A DNA stretch of 64,000 nucleotides from assembly GCA_928212115.1 (NCBI GenBank), contig CAKMRJ010005745.1:225163779-225227778 (forward strand), written 5' to 3'. A model generated the notes under the pieces. That model did no database searches and was not told the origin of the DNA. It worked only from the letters and a program-made list of their open reading frames with translations. Within the stretch, counting starts at the first letter, position 1. Each line of letters opens with the position of its first letter. The position numbers and the translations under genes were made by a program. The stretch comes from Lactuca virosa. Taxonomy: Eukaryota > Streptophyta > Magnoliopsida > Asterales > Asteraceae. Below, piece after piece: positions 10,688 to 22,577 of the stretch.

Positions 10688-13561
10688 TGTAACAAATCGT
10701 AATTTCAAACATATGTGATAGTTTAGGTCAATGTATAGTTCTTTTTATAATAATAAAGAGAAATTTTAGCATAATGTGCATATTTACATAATTGACCCTC
10801 AAAAATAAATTATTTAGCAATCTCAATTGGGATGAACCAAGTGATGGAGATTGTAATAAGGTTTCCAAAAACATAAAGAACACTAAAATCCGAGTTATAA
10901 CGAAGAAGTTATGACCAATCGAAAATCCGCGACAAAACCGACAAAACACTTTTCAGTGTAAAAACTGAATTTTTGATAAAAGGCTTTTTAGCCTTAACAA
11001 TCTAAATGAAAGTTGTAGTTTATGTTAAACCGAGAACTTTCATAAAAGGAACGGAGAAATCTGACTTCGTATGAGGAAGTTATGATTTTTCTAAGTTTCA
11101 GTATAGTAGTGTACAACTAAAAACTCGAAATAAAGATCGAGCGATTTTTAGCCGACACAACCTAAACGAGAATTGAAGGTCTCGTCGGTAGTAGTAGAAC
11201 GGTAAAAAGACAGACGAAAACGGACGTTGGATGAAGAAGTTATGAATTTTTAACGGATTCCCGTCCCGGTCTGTTTAAAATAATAATATTAAAAATAAAG
11301 TCAAAATTAGCCGACGAAGTCTAAACGAAAGTCGTAGAGTATGATTTTACCTACGCGTGCATATAAAGAACGCCAAAAACGGAGCTCGTATACGAAAGTT
11401 ATGATTTTCGCAAGTTTGGCACAAAAATAAAAAAAAATGGGAAAAAAAACCGGGCAATTTCGCATGCCACGTCACCCTCGCACGTGGCAGCTGCTGAGTG
11501 GACCGAACCCATGCGTGGCACTTCCTGATTGAACCGCAGCTGAGGTCCACTTAGAAGCGAACAGCTTCGCAAGAGATGCCCCGGAGACACCCCTCGCACA
11601 CACCTCGGACCCTCCCCTTCGCACGTGTCTCCTTCCCATTGGACCGAGGGTTGGTCCAATCCGAGCCAGCCAGCAGCGAGCCTCCGGTCCGAAGAAGCCC
11701 CCTCGCCTCGCCAACTGTCCGGCGCGTGTCACCTTCGCGCAGCTTCGGGTCCGAACCTTCGGACTATATATAGCATGCGAGGGTTCCGGATTTTTTACAC
11801 TTTTTCACCCCAAAAATCATTCTCTTTCACATTTTCCACTCCCCTAAGCTCATATACAACCCCTAAAGCCCCGGTATCAAGTCTCGAACCCTAAGCAAGC
11901 CTCGAAGCCTTGAGATTCCCGAGAAGTAACCTCTCTCCTGTCGAAACTCTGCCCAATTTGAGCCGGTTTCTCGACAAATAAACTCTTTTTAGTGAAACGA
12001 AACTCTGTCCGGTTCAGCATCTATCAAGTGAGTTCATACCCCCGTATTTTCATAATTTCTACTGTTTTAAGGGGGGGAATACAAGCATAACACAAGAACT
12101 TTGTGTTATAAAATCATGATTCAAATCATGATAAAATAACATTAATTTATCTAAAAATACTCAACACATCAAACTCTTTTATAATCTTATATTTTTTCCC
12201 CAAAATTCATATTTGTATATATATATGTATATAAATAAGATTTAAAAGGCTTAGGACTAATAACTCATTCTGGGTCCTTTTCCTTGTTTGGATGTGGGCT
12301 TAAAGTACCGGTTACTTGTCCGAGTGTCGTTTAAATTTTACTTATATATAAAATTGTATATGTATATAAATATAATAGTTATTTCATCAGTTTAACTACC
12401 TTTGTAACATGCTGAGCAAGGGATTACATGCAAACATGGTTAAATACACAATCAGGGAGTACATATAAATTATAATAGGTATAATTTATACATAGAACAA
12501 TAATTCATGATACAAGTATACTAGAATACACAAGAAACTAGGGTTTTGATACAGAACAAATCAAGGTTTACACTTATCAAATACATGTTTGGAAATACTA
12601 ATTCAAGGACATACTGTCAATCATTATTTCAGAATGATTGGGTTTTGATTCAAAGAATATACTGTCAATCATTATTTCATAATGATTGAGTTTTCAAACT
12701 AATATACATGTAACGTTTATATGCTTTTTATGAGACACTAGATTCAGGTTGTTTAATTCATTTTAGACAACATAGAAAAGTCCTGACATTATAACCAGAA
12801 TCTCCAGCCGGGGATCGAAACAAGCGTGTGTAGATCTATATCGGGATTGACAACCGCGCACTCAGGCTGCTAACTACAGTTAGATGAGTGGCAATTGTTA
12901 TCACCAGTTTAAACGCCCACAAAGCGTTTGTTTCGGGCCATCAGTCATAGTATGGTTATAATAACTCATTAAAAAGATATTAACAATACGTTAGTGTATA
13001 AATAACTAAACGAAAGTACACCTTCAAAGTACTAGTTTACAGAATACAAAATACAAAGATACAATACACTTTTCAACAACAGCTGGTGGAGCCAGGCACA
13101 CTCTCAGTTACAAGTTTTCATAAGTAATACAAATACAAAACATTAATACACATAGAAAGGTTTTATGGGAATAAAACTACTTTTCATATACAAACAGAAA
13201 ATATAGGATTTTCTGGAACAGTTTAAATATACAAGATACAGAGATACTCTTTCAAACATAAACATTTATGCACTCACTCAACTTTATGTTGATACTCTCT
13301 TTTCAAATTACTTGTATTCTCAGGGAAATAATACACAGGTACTCCCCGAGCTTTTGAGAAGATGGAGCTTTGTTGAGTCATATCTTCTTTTGTATAACTA
13401 TATTTTGGTTCAATATACAATGATTGAACACATGTAAATATTTATATTTTATTAAATACAATGGTTTTTCTACTTTGATTACTATGATGCATGTGTTGTG
13501 ATACTACAATTCAAGTCCTCCACCCCCAGACGTTTCCGCCGTCTGGTTTGGGGGTGTGACA
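10688..13561 (+). repeat. 3' LTR of element B (2874 bp)
   Basis: Runs from TGTAACAAATC to GGGGGTGTGACA. A GC-rich block (about 11450-11770) ends in a TATA box CTATATATAG at 11763, followed by a pyrimidine-rich leader, a plausible U3/R border. The box GTGAGTTCATACCCC is at 12028-12042. The stretch 10799-11460 is similar to 52256-52925 in the element F LTR, so B and F belong to one family. Two identical small hairpins lie at 12618-12640 and 12666-12688. Confidence 0.85.
11762..11772 (+). promoter_or_regulatory. TATA box in element B LTR
   Basis: ACTATATATAGC follows a GC-rich CCGAA/TTCGG region in the sense orientation and precedes a C/T-rich stretch. It is the best promoter candidate of the B LTR. 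Confidence 0.55.
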
Positions 13562-13596
13562 AAATGCGCGTCATGGAAGGCCCTGTCATAACGAGA

Positions 13597-13914
13597 GACG
13601 ACACGCTTTTCGCGTCGTCTATAGACGACGCGCATTTACGACGCGCATTTACGACATGCATTTACGACACACAGTTATGACACGCGTTGCGTATCAAGGA
13701 AAGCCCTGTCATAAATAAAGATGACACGCATTTGCGTGTCGTAACCTTACGGCGCCCGTGTTTATGACACGCAGAGCGTATCAAGGAAGCCCATGTCATA
13801 AAGTAAGACGACACGCCGTTGCGTGTCGTAACATGATGACGTGCCTTTACGACTCGCAATGTGTATCATTAAATCTACTATCATAAACAAAGATGACACG
13901 CATTTGCATGTCAT
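13597..13914. repeat. Subterminal palindromic repeats of the CACTA-like element
   Basis: Four imperfect palindromes at 13597-13619, 13721-13742, 13807-13829 and 13893-13914 have arms of the type GACGACACGC / GCGTGTCGTC around a short centre. The last three are spaced exactly 86 bp. Between them are conserved pieces such as GCGTATCAAGGAA and CCCTGTCATAA. Arrays of this type usually bind the transposon's own accessory protein. That role is inferred. Confidence 0.75.
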
Positions 13915-14254
13915 AAATTCCAGCTGCTAGTGACTATACACCATTACGACGTGGATTTATGACACACATTTACAACGTGAATACACATAATAAAAAACAA
14001 TATATATACCAAAACATTCATTTTCATCTAAACGTCAAACAAGTTACCTAACAACATTACATATATGTGGAATTACCTAAGTTACACTAGATGTCAAGTT
14101 ACCTAAGTAACATTACTAAAAGTTAACAAAAACAGGTACACATGGGTGTCAAAAGACTACCTAGCATTACACCACATGTCAAAAGACCATACCTAGCATT
14201 TCACTGTTAGGCATAACATTGTTTTGCGGATACATTGTCAAAAGACCATACATA
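13915..14254 (-). other. 3' noncoding part of the CACTA-like element
   Basis: AT-rich DNA between the palindrome array and the Ulp1 stop codon. It contains a loosely repeated word (AAGTTACCTAA, AAAAGACCATACCTAGCATT). No gene is seen. Confidence 0.4.
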
Positions 14255-16566
14255 TCATCGATAAATGAAGCCCGTAACAAAATCTGACCATTCTTCACGT
14301 ATCTCATCGATATCATCAGTTGTGCACTCAACTTTGCCATCCCCGATGTGTTAAAAATGTTGCATATTGTTTTTATTAATAAAAAATAGCATATTAACAT
14401 ATTCTATAACAGTAAGTTGCTATATTTAACAAATAAGCATAAAATGTAAGTTATTCTTTCATAATAGAGCATTGTACCTTCAAATGAATGAAAGCACATT
14501 GTTATTTTTGCATGTAACCTAATATTTCAATTATAATTGTGAGAGTAGGATGCCATAAAATGATCCTTTTTCAATTCCTTTCCTATTAAATTATAGTAAT
14601 GAAAGTAGAATGCTATATCCTTACATTGTCTTTGACCAACACTTCAATTCCTTCTTCCACTATCTCCTTCATGAACCTTAGCATGTAGTAGCCACATTCG
14701 GTAGATCCGGGCTAAACTGGACACTACACAATTACATATAAAATGATCATTGAAATTGATCCAAAAAATAAAGTTAAAACTGTAATTTCAATAAGGAATT
14801 AAGTGCTGACCGTAACATTAACCCAATTTGTGTTTAACCCTTTTGTTGGATCCACTTTGTGTAGCGTACATAACCATTGCCCTATAAAAAACATTAACAA
14901 ATAGGTGTTTATTGTATTCACATCAAATGTTTTGATAATTTATATTACTTACGAATCAACAATTTGCTTCAACTGCATATTGAAATTGCCAGAACTCAAG
15001 GAATCAAAATAATAGCAAGTATCCGATTTCATGTCTAGTACACCCAATACCCAATGTCTTCTACAAAAACACAAACAAAATTAAGTCAAATAACATAATT
15101 GCAGTCATTTTCAAAATAAAATGTCAAAATCAAATTCGGGATTGTAGGGCATAAAGATGATGTCATTACCCTTTCTACTAGACAACTGATCTGCTAAACC
15201 TCTGCTTGCATCATCAATATTCTTAGATTTCCCTTTACGCGTACTTGGCGATATTAATGTCGGGTTCACAAAGCAAATTCGATGATCTCTTTCTGGGGGG
15301 CATACTTCATTTTGTTAAACAACACCCTGTTATTTAAATTAAACAAATTTTGTTTTAAGATACAATGTTATTTAAATTAAATTTCTTTCACTTACATCTT
15401 ATAAGACACAATGACAACACCAGTCAGCTCATCCATTGTAAGAACCGCTTCAAAATCATCCCAAGTTAAGTACGTGTAACTATCGTACCCAAAAAGATCG
15501 TTCTCACTCTGCACTTTTATAGAATCAACCTTTGTAACTTGTCCATCAGCCATCATTGCAGTCATTTTCAAAATACTACTCTTCTCAATCCTTATCCTTG
15601 TCTTCATCTGTGCTCTACTTCACCTTCTTTACAAGGTCACATTTTCTTTCTCCTTCTTTTTAATCTTCTTTTCTATTCCATTCCCTTCTTCGATATCATC
15701 CACTTCTTCCACATCACATGGTTCTTTTTGTTCATCAACCATTTTTCCTATCCCTTTTTCTTTCTTATTACTTCTTATTTCTTCTTTTAAAGGTGTTGCA
15801 CCTTCCTTCACTCGTGTTGCATCTTTCTTCACTGGTGTTGCATGTTTTTTCACAGGTTTCGCCACCACTTTTCCCTACAAAAAATATCAAAAATACAGAA
15901 TGAAACATGAATCATTTACTGAAGTTGAAAAGGAACTCACTCAAATATCAGAAAAAATAAGAAAACCAAGGGCAAATCTATGAAAACTTTGTATGTTTTA
16001 AATCTGTGAAAATTACCAGGTCAGTGCATTGAATAACTAAGTGTCTTGGCCAACTTAGTATGTGTCCCAGTCCATCTTTGACCTTCACAATGAACTCCTC
16101 TTCAAGTGGAATGGGTATTGAATCTTCTCCTTGTAAAATTGTTTCCATCATAACTTCAATGTTTTCATCTGTTACATAAACGCAAAAATAATTAAGATCC
16201 AATCTTCTAAAAAATGAAAATATATAAATAGTAATAATGCAAATATTTTTCAAAATACCCGATGCACTATATTTCATTATGGTTCCTTTAGCAACTACAT
16301 TTAAAGCAAATTCAATCGCAAGAAGACATGAATTATCCTACCAAACTATAGTATGTTAGTTTGTAGAAAAAGAAAATAATTTAAATATATTTTTCATAAT
16401 TGTCTTCAAGGACATACAAGTGATTCATCCAGTGGTTCTTTTTCAACAACTTCAATGACGCCCCCTACTTGGCAACTTGCGGCTTCAGAAACATTAAGTA
16501 CACCTCTTTTTAGTGTCTCCAAGTCATCTTCAAGTTTGTTGATTCGTTTTCGCTCATTCAGATTTT
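14255..16566 (-). pseudogene. Ulp1/SENP-type (C48) cysteine protease gene of the transposon, with introns, broken
   Basis: Reads from MKNLNERKR at 16566 through a Lys/Glu-rich linker (about 15868-15600) into a Ulp1 catalytic domain. Exons can be followed by motif: DLFGYDSYTYLTWDDFEAVL to 15396, then a GTAAGT donor; ICFVNPTLISPSTRKGK and KGNDIIFMPYNP near 15180-15290; RHWVLGVLDMK (catalytic His) with YYFDSL near 14960-15060, followed by GTAAGT; then PGSTECGYY (catalytic Cys) near 14690 and a final EEWSDFVTGFIYR at 14257-14310. Damage: a one-base frameshift near 14830 and a TAG just before the Cys motif. Proteases of this type remove SUMO. Transposon versions are of unknown role. A host gene is unlikely given the palindrome array next to it. 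Confidence 0.7.
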
Positions 16567-16570
16567 TCAT

Positions 16571-19184
16571 TTATCTTTGATTTCTTTGGCGTTTCTGTTC
16601 GGCTAACTCCTTCTGAGATTTGTGGATATTGAAGCTAGCCTTTGGCTTCTCCTTTTGAGTTTTGGTTGTCTTAGTTGGAACAATCGGTTCTTTCATTGGT
16701 TCTTCAAGGATTTCTTTTGTTCCACTTGTGCTTGGTTTGTCGAAACTCGAGGGTTTGTTGATGGGTTCAACCACGTATCTTCCTTTAACCCTCCATGAAG
16801 TTTGCTCAGATAAGCCTATGGTTTCGTCTGCATTGTCAATAGGGGCTGACCAGAAGTAAGCATCGCATCCTTCAGCATTGTCTTCGTCGACCACGATTTT
16901 CAATTCTGCTATTTGTCTTGCAGTGACTCCTGTAACAGCATAGACCTGATTCGGCACAGTTTGAACCTTTTAATAAACCATAGCTTTCTCTTTGAGTTTC
17001 TGTGGCTTGGCTTTCGACAGGCGAGCGAATTCAACCGAATTTTCAGATATGAGAGGTTTCTCATTCTGGGTTTCGCTCTTCATAAACTCAGAGCAATCAA
17101 CTACATCTTCTACTGAGATTTCGCTCATCTCACTTTCCTCATCAAATTCAGACGTATTTTCTAAATTCATTTTATTTTCTGAAAATAATTTAACGTTCGA
17201 TGAGTCGAATGATTGAATGGTTTCGGACTTAATTTTTAACCTATCATTTTCGTCTAAAAGATTTTTGAGCATACATTTATGTTCCTTAGAGTCAATGAAG
17301 GTCTCTATTTTGTCCAGTCCGATTTTGTAATGGATGGATGTCTCCTCTGAGGACACAATTGATTCACATTCAGCAATGACTTCATCCTCCTTAAATTCAA
17401 GGAAGGGTAAAATCATTTTATGAATCTTTTTGCCTATTTCACAATTTAAATGGAATTGAGTAATATTAGTATATAAGCGCTTTGCAATTAAACAAAAAAC
17501 ATTCCTTTGTTTCAAAAAATTTAAATTGTCTTGTTGCAAATAAATACTTTCATCCCTAGCCCTATTTAACTCCGACTCCTTCAGCTGAATCCACATCCTT
17601 CTCTCCTCACTCTTTGAAGACACCCTGCTGAGTTGGTCAGTTAGGTTAGAATTCGCTAAGCAAGTTTGCATGAGACTTCCACTTAAGTTAGAAAATTTAA
17701 ATTTTAATTCATTTAATTCTTCTTCATAATCTGCTACCGGAACTTTAATTGATTCAAGGATGGATTGTACCTTTTTGATCAGCCGATCACAGTCGTTGAT
17801 CTTTTCGCTCACGGGCTTGGCTGCAAAGCATTTGTCCTCAGTTAGGTTCGGTTCCTTACTGGCACTTTCAGTTGATCCACCTGCTCTGACCATCAAACAT
17901 CTTCCAGCTGAACCTGCTTCCTTTGCCACATACGCTCTTCCATGAGTTGACTTTCTCACCTCTCCATCCTTAAAATCGGTTGACCAAACTTCAACTCCAC
18001 CGAACTCATCTTCATCTGCATTCTCCTGCACAATCAAGGCATTCATAGAACTGTTAGTTGCCTTCTTTTTCTTGATCTCTTCCAACTTATGCATGTAGTA
18101 CGCCTCATCGTCTTCACCATCTCTTTTCTCAGCCATCTTCCTCAGCATGCAATCTTTGGCAAAGTGGTTCTTGTCGTGACAATAATTGCAGTCGAACCCT
18201 GAGTCTCCTGCAAGCTTGCTCTCCTTTTTGTCTTCATCCTTTTGAGAAGAATTCTTCGCTTCATCCTTCGCCTTCTCAGAACTGTAACTTCCCTGCCAGT
18301 TTCGGTTCTTATTGACAGGAAATTTTCTTCGTGCAAACTTCTTTGGATTGGTGACCATCATAGCATATTCTTCGCTTGTAAGGTCAAACTCAGACATATC
18401 CGACTCCTCTTCTTCTTCTGCAGTACTTTTTCCTTTTGAGACAAGGGCCAACGATCCTACACCCGAAACTACCTTCGCCTCCTTGGTTACCACATTCTCA
18501 TGGGACTTAAGTATTCCCACAAGTTTTGCTAGTGAGTAAGATTTAAACTGTTCATGTGCTTTCACTGTTGAAACCACAACCATCCATTCTGGTCTCAGAC
18601 CGTTCATGAAGGTTACCTTCTGCTCGATCAGCTTTCTTTCTTTTCCATGTTTGATCATCTTACTTAGGAGATGATTGAACCGATCGAATGTTTGTATCAG
18701 TTTTTCTTCTGGTTTCTGTTCGAAAACTCCAAGTTCTGAGAGCAGCAAGGTTTGAATAGAGTGTTCTCGATCTTCATCGGTTGAGTAAAGTTCTTTCAAC
18801 CTATCCCATATTTCTTTGGCCGTCATGCATGAACCAACTAACCGAAAAGTGTCTGATTACAAGGCGAATCTGATCATTCTCACGGCCTTCACATTACACA
18901 AAAAACTTGTCCTTCTCATCTTGTGGCATCTTGTCTACGTCCGCCACCAGCTTGTTATACTCTTTTTGGTTCTTAACAGTCGTGTTCGTTCCAGAATGAA
19001 CAAACGGCCCAAGCGTGATGGCTTCCCAGATGAGATAACCATTATCTTCAGATCCGACCACATAATCTTCAAAGTGATGCGCCCATACTTCATAGTCTTG
19101 AGTGTAAAGAATGGGAATCCTGGTAGTGGATCCAATGTTGTTAGAGATGTTGATGGGATTTGTCTTAGAATCTTCGTGAGACAT
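16571..19184 (-). pseudogene. Element E long gag-like polyprotein with CCHC knuckle and coiled-coil tail
   Basis: Starts at ATG 19184 (MSHEDSKTNPINI) 163 bp inside the primer site. It spans about 870 codons with one frameshift near 18890 and one TAA at 16970 (probably from CAA). The N-terminal third is a copia-type gag domain (YEVWAHHFEDYV, EIWDRLKELYS, MNGLRPEW). It is followed by an acidic stretch, a zinc knuckle CNYCHDKNHFAKDC (about 18160-18200) and a long Glu/Lys/Leu-rich region with coiled-coil character. The end is Lys-rich (QKELAEQKRQRNQR) and stops at 16571. Such oversized gags precede protease in some Asteraceae copia elements as I recall. Here the next sequence is unrelated. Confidence 0.75.
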
Positions 19185-19346
19185 GGTGAGCCGCTAGAAT
19201 CAGACCTTTAAACTTGAGATTAGGGTTTTATCAGAAACAAAGTTACCGTCGACAGGAAGAAGATGGCTTCTTTTATATTCGATAAAAGCGGAAACCCTAA
19301 AGAATTCTTAACACAGAAGGAATGTGTATTGATCACACAGTCTCCT

Positions 19347-19358
19347 GCTCTAATACCA
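19347..19358 (-). other. Primer binding site of element E
   Basis: The minus strand reads TGGTATTAGAGC, one base off the initiator-Met PBS used elsewhere in the window, two bases inside the LTR end. Confidence 0.7.
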
Positions 19359-19360
19359 AA

Positions 19361-19673
19361 TGTTAGAATAAAGTTCTATTAGGATCGATAGATTCTATGC
19401 AGGCAAGACAATTAAGAACGTAATTATGAACACAAGAATGGCTTTGAATATGTCGTATGATTAAAACTTCAACGCCTCAGAAGAGCTCGATTAAGAACTT
19501 CGACTGTAGAGGTGCTTAGGGTTACAAAACAATAATCAATGATAATCACGACCTCTTCTAATGCATACATGCATGCACTATTTATAGTATAACCCTAATA
19601 GATAATCACGGATGGACAGGCCCAATCCGGATATACAAAACAAGCCCATGATGCAACACAATAATACCCAACA
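19361..19673 (-). repeat. 5' LTR of element E (313 bp)
   Basis: The minus strand starts TGTTGGGTATTATTG at 19673 and ends TTTATTCTAACA at 19361. A TATA-like ACTATAAATAG lies about 100 bp from its start. Typical short copia LTR. No second copy is in the window. Confidence 0.75.
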
Positions 19674-20254
19674 GCAACAATTATATGTAATGTGTTATGT
19701 ACAATGTGCTTTCCTGTGTTATTATGAAAATGAGCTATACCTTTCACCACGAAGTGAATGACTAAGCATTACTTGGGTATTGGTATGTAGCCTTTGACCA
19801 TGAATTGAATGAGTAAGCATCACTTTGGCATTGGCAGAATGCTAGATAGGGCTGAAAGCCTGTAAATTCTAGCAAAATGTTAATGTCTACGAATATGTTC
19901 TAGCGTGATTTTTCATGTTTTTCAGTAAGACCACGAAAATTTTATTTTCAGTAGGTCTGTATGATGTCGATGTTTTTCCCAGAATTTGGTATATTGTAGA
20001 CCTGTTTAGGGTCAAGTTTTTCAGACTTTATGTATTCAATATGCCAATTTAACCGAGATGCATTTTCATACTCTTTGAAAATTAACCATTCAATTTCATA
20101 TCATTCTATTACAAGTTGTACTTGTCGTAGACTTCTATTTCCAATTCATTACAAGATTCATGTTGAACTATATGTTTTAGTTCAGATATATCAAAATTCA
20201 TATTCACTCTTGATATCTTACCATCTTTGTATCTTTTAACTTTTATAGAGAAAG
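19674..20254 (+). other. Untranslated leader of element F, 5' end lost
   Basis: No ORF of note. It contains two diverged copies of a 43-bp unit at 19741-19783 and 19792-19834 (CTTTCACCACGAAGTGAATG and CTTTGACCATGAATTGAATG types). The F 5' LTR, primer site and any leader ORF are missing, cut at the border with element E. Confidence 0.45.
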
Positions 20255-21449
20255 ATGCCTCCTCGTAGAAATCCAAGACATAACACTTTTAATGAAGCAC
20301 CTCCGCCACCTCCGCCACCACCTCCTCAGTTCGACGCTGCTATGTTCCAAGCGGTGGTCATGGCGGCTGTAGCTGCTGCCATGTCTCATATCAATACTCC
20401 TGGTGCTAGTGGGTCGGGAGTTGGTGCACATCCTTCTAAACATGGCGAGAGTCATGGGCACTCGCGAGAGTGCACTTATAATGATTTTTCGAATGCTAAA
20501 CCCATGACCTTTAATGGGACTGGAGGAGTTATGGCATTAAGACAGTGGATAGAGAAGACAGAAGCAATTTTCGAAATCTGCTCCTATCCAGAGAGCAGCA
20601 AGGTCAAATTCACTGCTTGTACCCTTTTCGGATAGAGCTTTAACGTGGTGGAATGGCCATGTTAAGTCACTAACTCTTGTAGTGGCTAAATCGATAAGCT
20701 GGGAGAACTTAAAATCCATGCTAATGCGGGAATATTGTCCGCGAGGGGAAATTCAGAAACTCGAGCAAGAGCTCTGGGGTCTTACAATGGTTGGTTCTGA
20801 TATATCAACCTATACTAGTATATTCTGTGATCTGGAAATTCTTTTCCCGGATATGGTTGCTCTGGAGAGCAAAAAGATTGAGAGATATATTTGGGGAATG
20901 TCTCCCCAAATTCAGTCAACTGTTTTAGTTTCGAGGCCTATTACCTTTGACAGTGCCAAAGAGCTGGCACAATCTCTTATTGACCACGGAGCCCGTCAAA
21001 CATTAGTGGTTGCTGCACCAGAACAACCGAAGGGAAACAAAAACAACAACAATAACAACAACAACAAGAAGAAGAAGGGTAGGACAAGAGGAAGGGCAAG
21101 TTTTCACAGGAATCCTCAAAGAAGCAACAACTAGTTGCAGTCAACGCTGTTACTATACCTGCTGCTGTTCTTATTAACCCTGCACCAGCTAAGACTTATG
21201 TTGGTAACCTCCCAAAGTGCAACAAGTGCAATTATCACCATAATGGACATTGCCGGGAAATGCAGTGTCGTAACTACAACAGAAATGGGCATACTGCCCG
21301 ATTCTGTAAATCACCACCTCAACCACTTAACCAAGTACCTGCTGCTGGAGTAGGTCAAGCATGCTACCAATATGGTGAAGTGGGGCATTTCAAGAAAGAT
21401 TTTCCTAAAGCTGGAAATGCCGGTGGAGTTCCTTCTCAACACCACTTAT
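20255..21449 (+). pseudogene. Element F gag (capsid and degraded zinc knuckles)
   Basis: Starts MPPRRNPRHN at 20255, as in element C (MPPQKRPTRN). It has a proline run, FDAAMFQAVVMAAV, then the retrotransposon gag domain (TFNGTGG, REYCPRGEIQKLEQELW, YIWGMSPQ, DSAKELAQSLIDHG), an Asn/Lys run near 21035-21080 and two zinc knuckles. There are frameshifts near 20625 and 21130. Both knuckles have lost cysteines: CRNYNRNGHTARFC has Tyr for the second Cys, and CYQYGEVGHFKKDF has Tyr and Phe at Cys positions. A deletion of roughly 75 bp after GNAGG removes the linker to protease and predates the insertion of element C. Confidence 0.85.
21445..21449 (+). repeat. Target-site duplication CTTAT, left copy (element C)
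   Basis: CTTAT directly precedes TGTGACAACCC at 21450. The identical CTTAT follows the right LTR end at 48688-48692. Confidence 0.85.
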
Positions 21450-22243
21450 TGTGACAACCCAAAATTTTCATTTGAATGAACTCTACAGTCAAGAACTTCA
21501 ATGAAAAGTCAAATTCATTTCTGCTAATTATTAGCTCGGTTTAGAGTCCGCTTGGGTGTTTCTAATTTTAAAATTTTTTCACAAGAATAATCGAAAGGAA
21601 GTAATTTTTTTTAATTTTGGGGAAACAAATTAAATCAAATAACACTTTCATAAGGTGTTGCGGCCAAACATGAGGGGTGGGGCCGAAACCCTCCTTTTGA
21701 CCGAGGACTCATGCATGAGGCATGAGTTTACTCCTTCTTTCCTCACTTTTCACTTCCAAACTCAAGAACACCCACATTTTTCTCTCAAGTATCATAAGAG
21801 CTTCTTTCAAATCTTCCAAAAATGTAAGTGTTTCTCCTCTTGATTTGTTGTTACAACACTTTATCTAGTAGTTATACATGATTTCATCCATGAAATCTTC
21901 TCTTTTTCTTAGATCTTCAAGTGTTCTTCAAGAACACCAAGAACACACACTAGTGTTTTGGGCCGAAAACACTCTTCTTTGCTTCCGTATTGTAAGTATC
22001 TACTTCCTACACTTGTTATCTAGTAAGGATACTTGATTTAGAGCCTTGAAATCATCTTTTTCCAAGAACAAAAGGAGTTTTCAGTTTAGTGCATCTCCTT
22101 AAACCGAAAACCCTAATGAAAGGTGCCTTTAAGACCTTAAAACTCACTTAAGGCTTTGGATAAAACTTAGAACCCCTTTGCATGTTTGAAAGCCCTTGAA
22201 AAACACCACATACATCAAAGATCTTGATTTTTCGGTTTTTGGA

Positions 22244-22352
22244 CCGAGAACCTTTGGACAGAGAACCATTCAGACCGAGAACCATTCCGACCGAGAACCT
22301 CTTCGGACCGAGAACCATTTGGACCGAGAATACCACTTGGACCGAAAGCTCC
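22244..22352. repeat. Tandem GACCGAGAACC array in the 5' LTR of C
   Basis: About six units of 14-17 bp, such as TTCGGACCGAGAACC and ATTCCGACCGAGAACC. The 3' LTR has about five (46646-46740), so one unit was gained or lost after insertion. Confidence 0.75.
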
Positions 22353-22577
22353 ATTTAGTGACCATACACTCCTTTTATGCAATCCTTGGTGATTGTAACA
22401 CTTCCTCATAAGTGTTTCCTAGACTATAAGGGTGTTATCCTTCTTAATTAGTTGAATATACTCTAATTGCATGCATATATGTGTCTTTATATGATAAATA
22501 GGATCCGTGTGTGCTCAAGTCTTCACTTGACACTTAGCATCCTTTCTCCAATCTTACATTCGCATCACTCATTTCAG

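Larger units (their letters stand above)
9636..13561 (+). mobile_element. Element B: Ty3/gypsy chromovirus-like, 3' part only
   Basis: Begins abruptly in integrase at LTKSAHFLP, directly after the outer end of the element A LTR. It continues through the integrase C-terminus, polypurine tract and 3' LTR. The 5' half must lie left of element A, outside the window. Its proteins are closest to element F in this window. Confidence 0.85.
13562..16567 (-). mobile_element. CACTA-like (En/Spm) DNA transposon remnant, minus strand
   Basis: Combines a subterminal array of short palindromes (13597-13914) with a minus-strand Ulp1-like protease gene, a pairing often seen in plant CACTA elements. The left terminus is cut where the element B LTR begins, and the right part, with any TNP2-type transposase, is lost where copia fragment E begins. 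No terminal CACTA inverted repeat is visible, so the class rests on internal features. A Ulp1-carrying Mutator-like element is the alternative. Confidence 0.55.
16571..19673 (-). mobile_element. Element E: Ty1/copia fragment, one LTR plus long gag, no pol
   Basis: Minus-strand element with a 313 bp LTR (19361-19673), a primer binding site and a gag-like ORF. It ends at 16571 against the CACTA-like remnant without protease, integrase, reverse transcriptase or a second LTR. No sequence at the left junction matches the LTR, so the 3' part was probably deleted rather than the element being a complete gag-only retrotransposon. Confidence 0.7.

Noticed and set aside
15539..15903. Plus-strand hydrophobic frames as membrane proteins
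   Set aside because: They are antisense shadows of the Lys/Glu-rich linker of the Ulp1 gene on the minus strand.
14255..16566. Host SUMO protease gene
   Set aside because: Adjacent palindrome array, internal stop and frameshift, and position between transposons point to a transposon-borne copy.
16571..19673. Complete gag-only (TR-GAG type) element
   Set aside because: Only one LTR is present and the other side joins unrelated sequence, so completeness cannot be supported.
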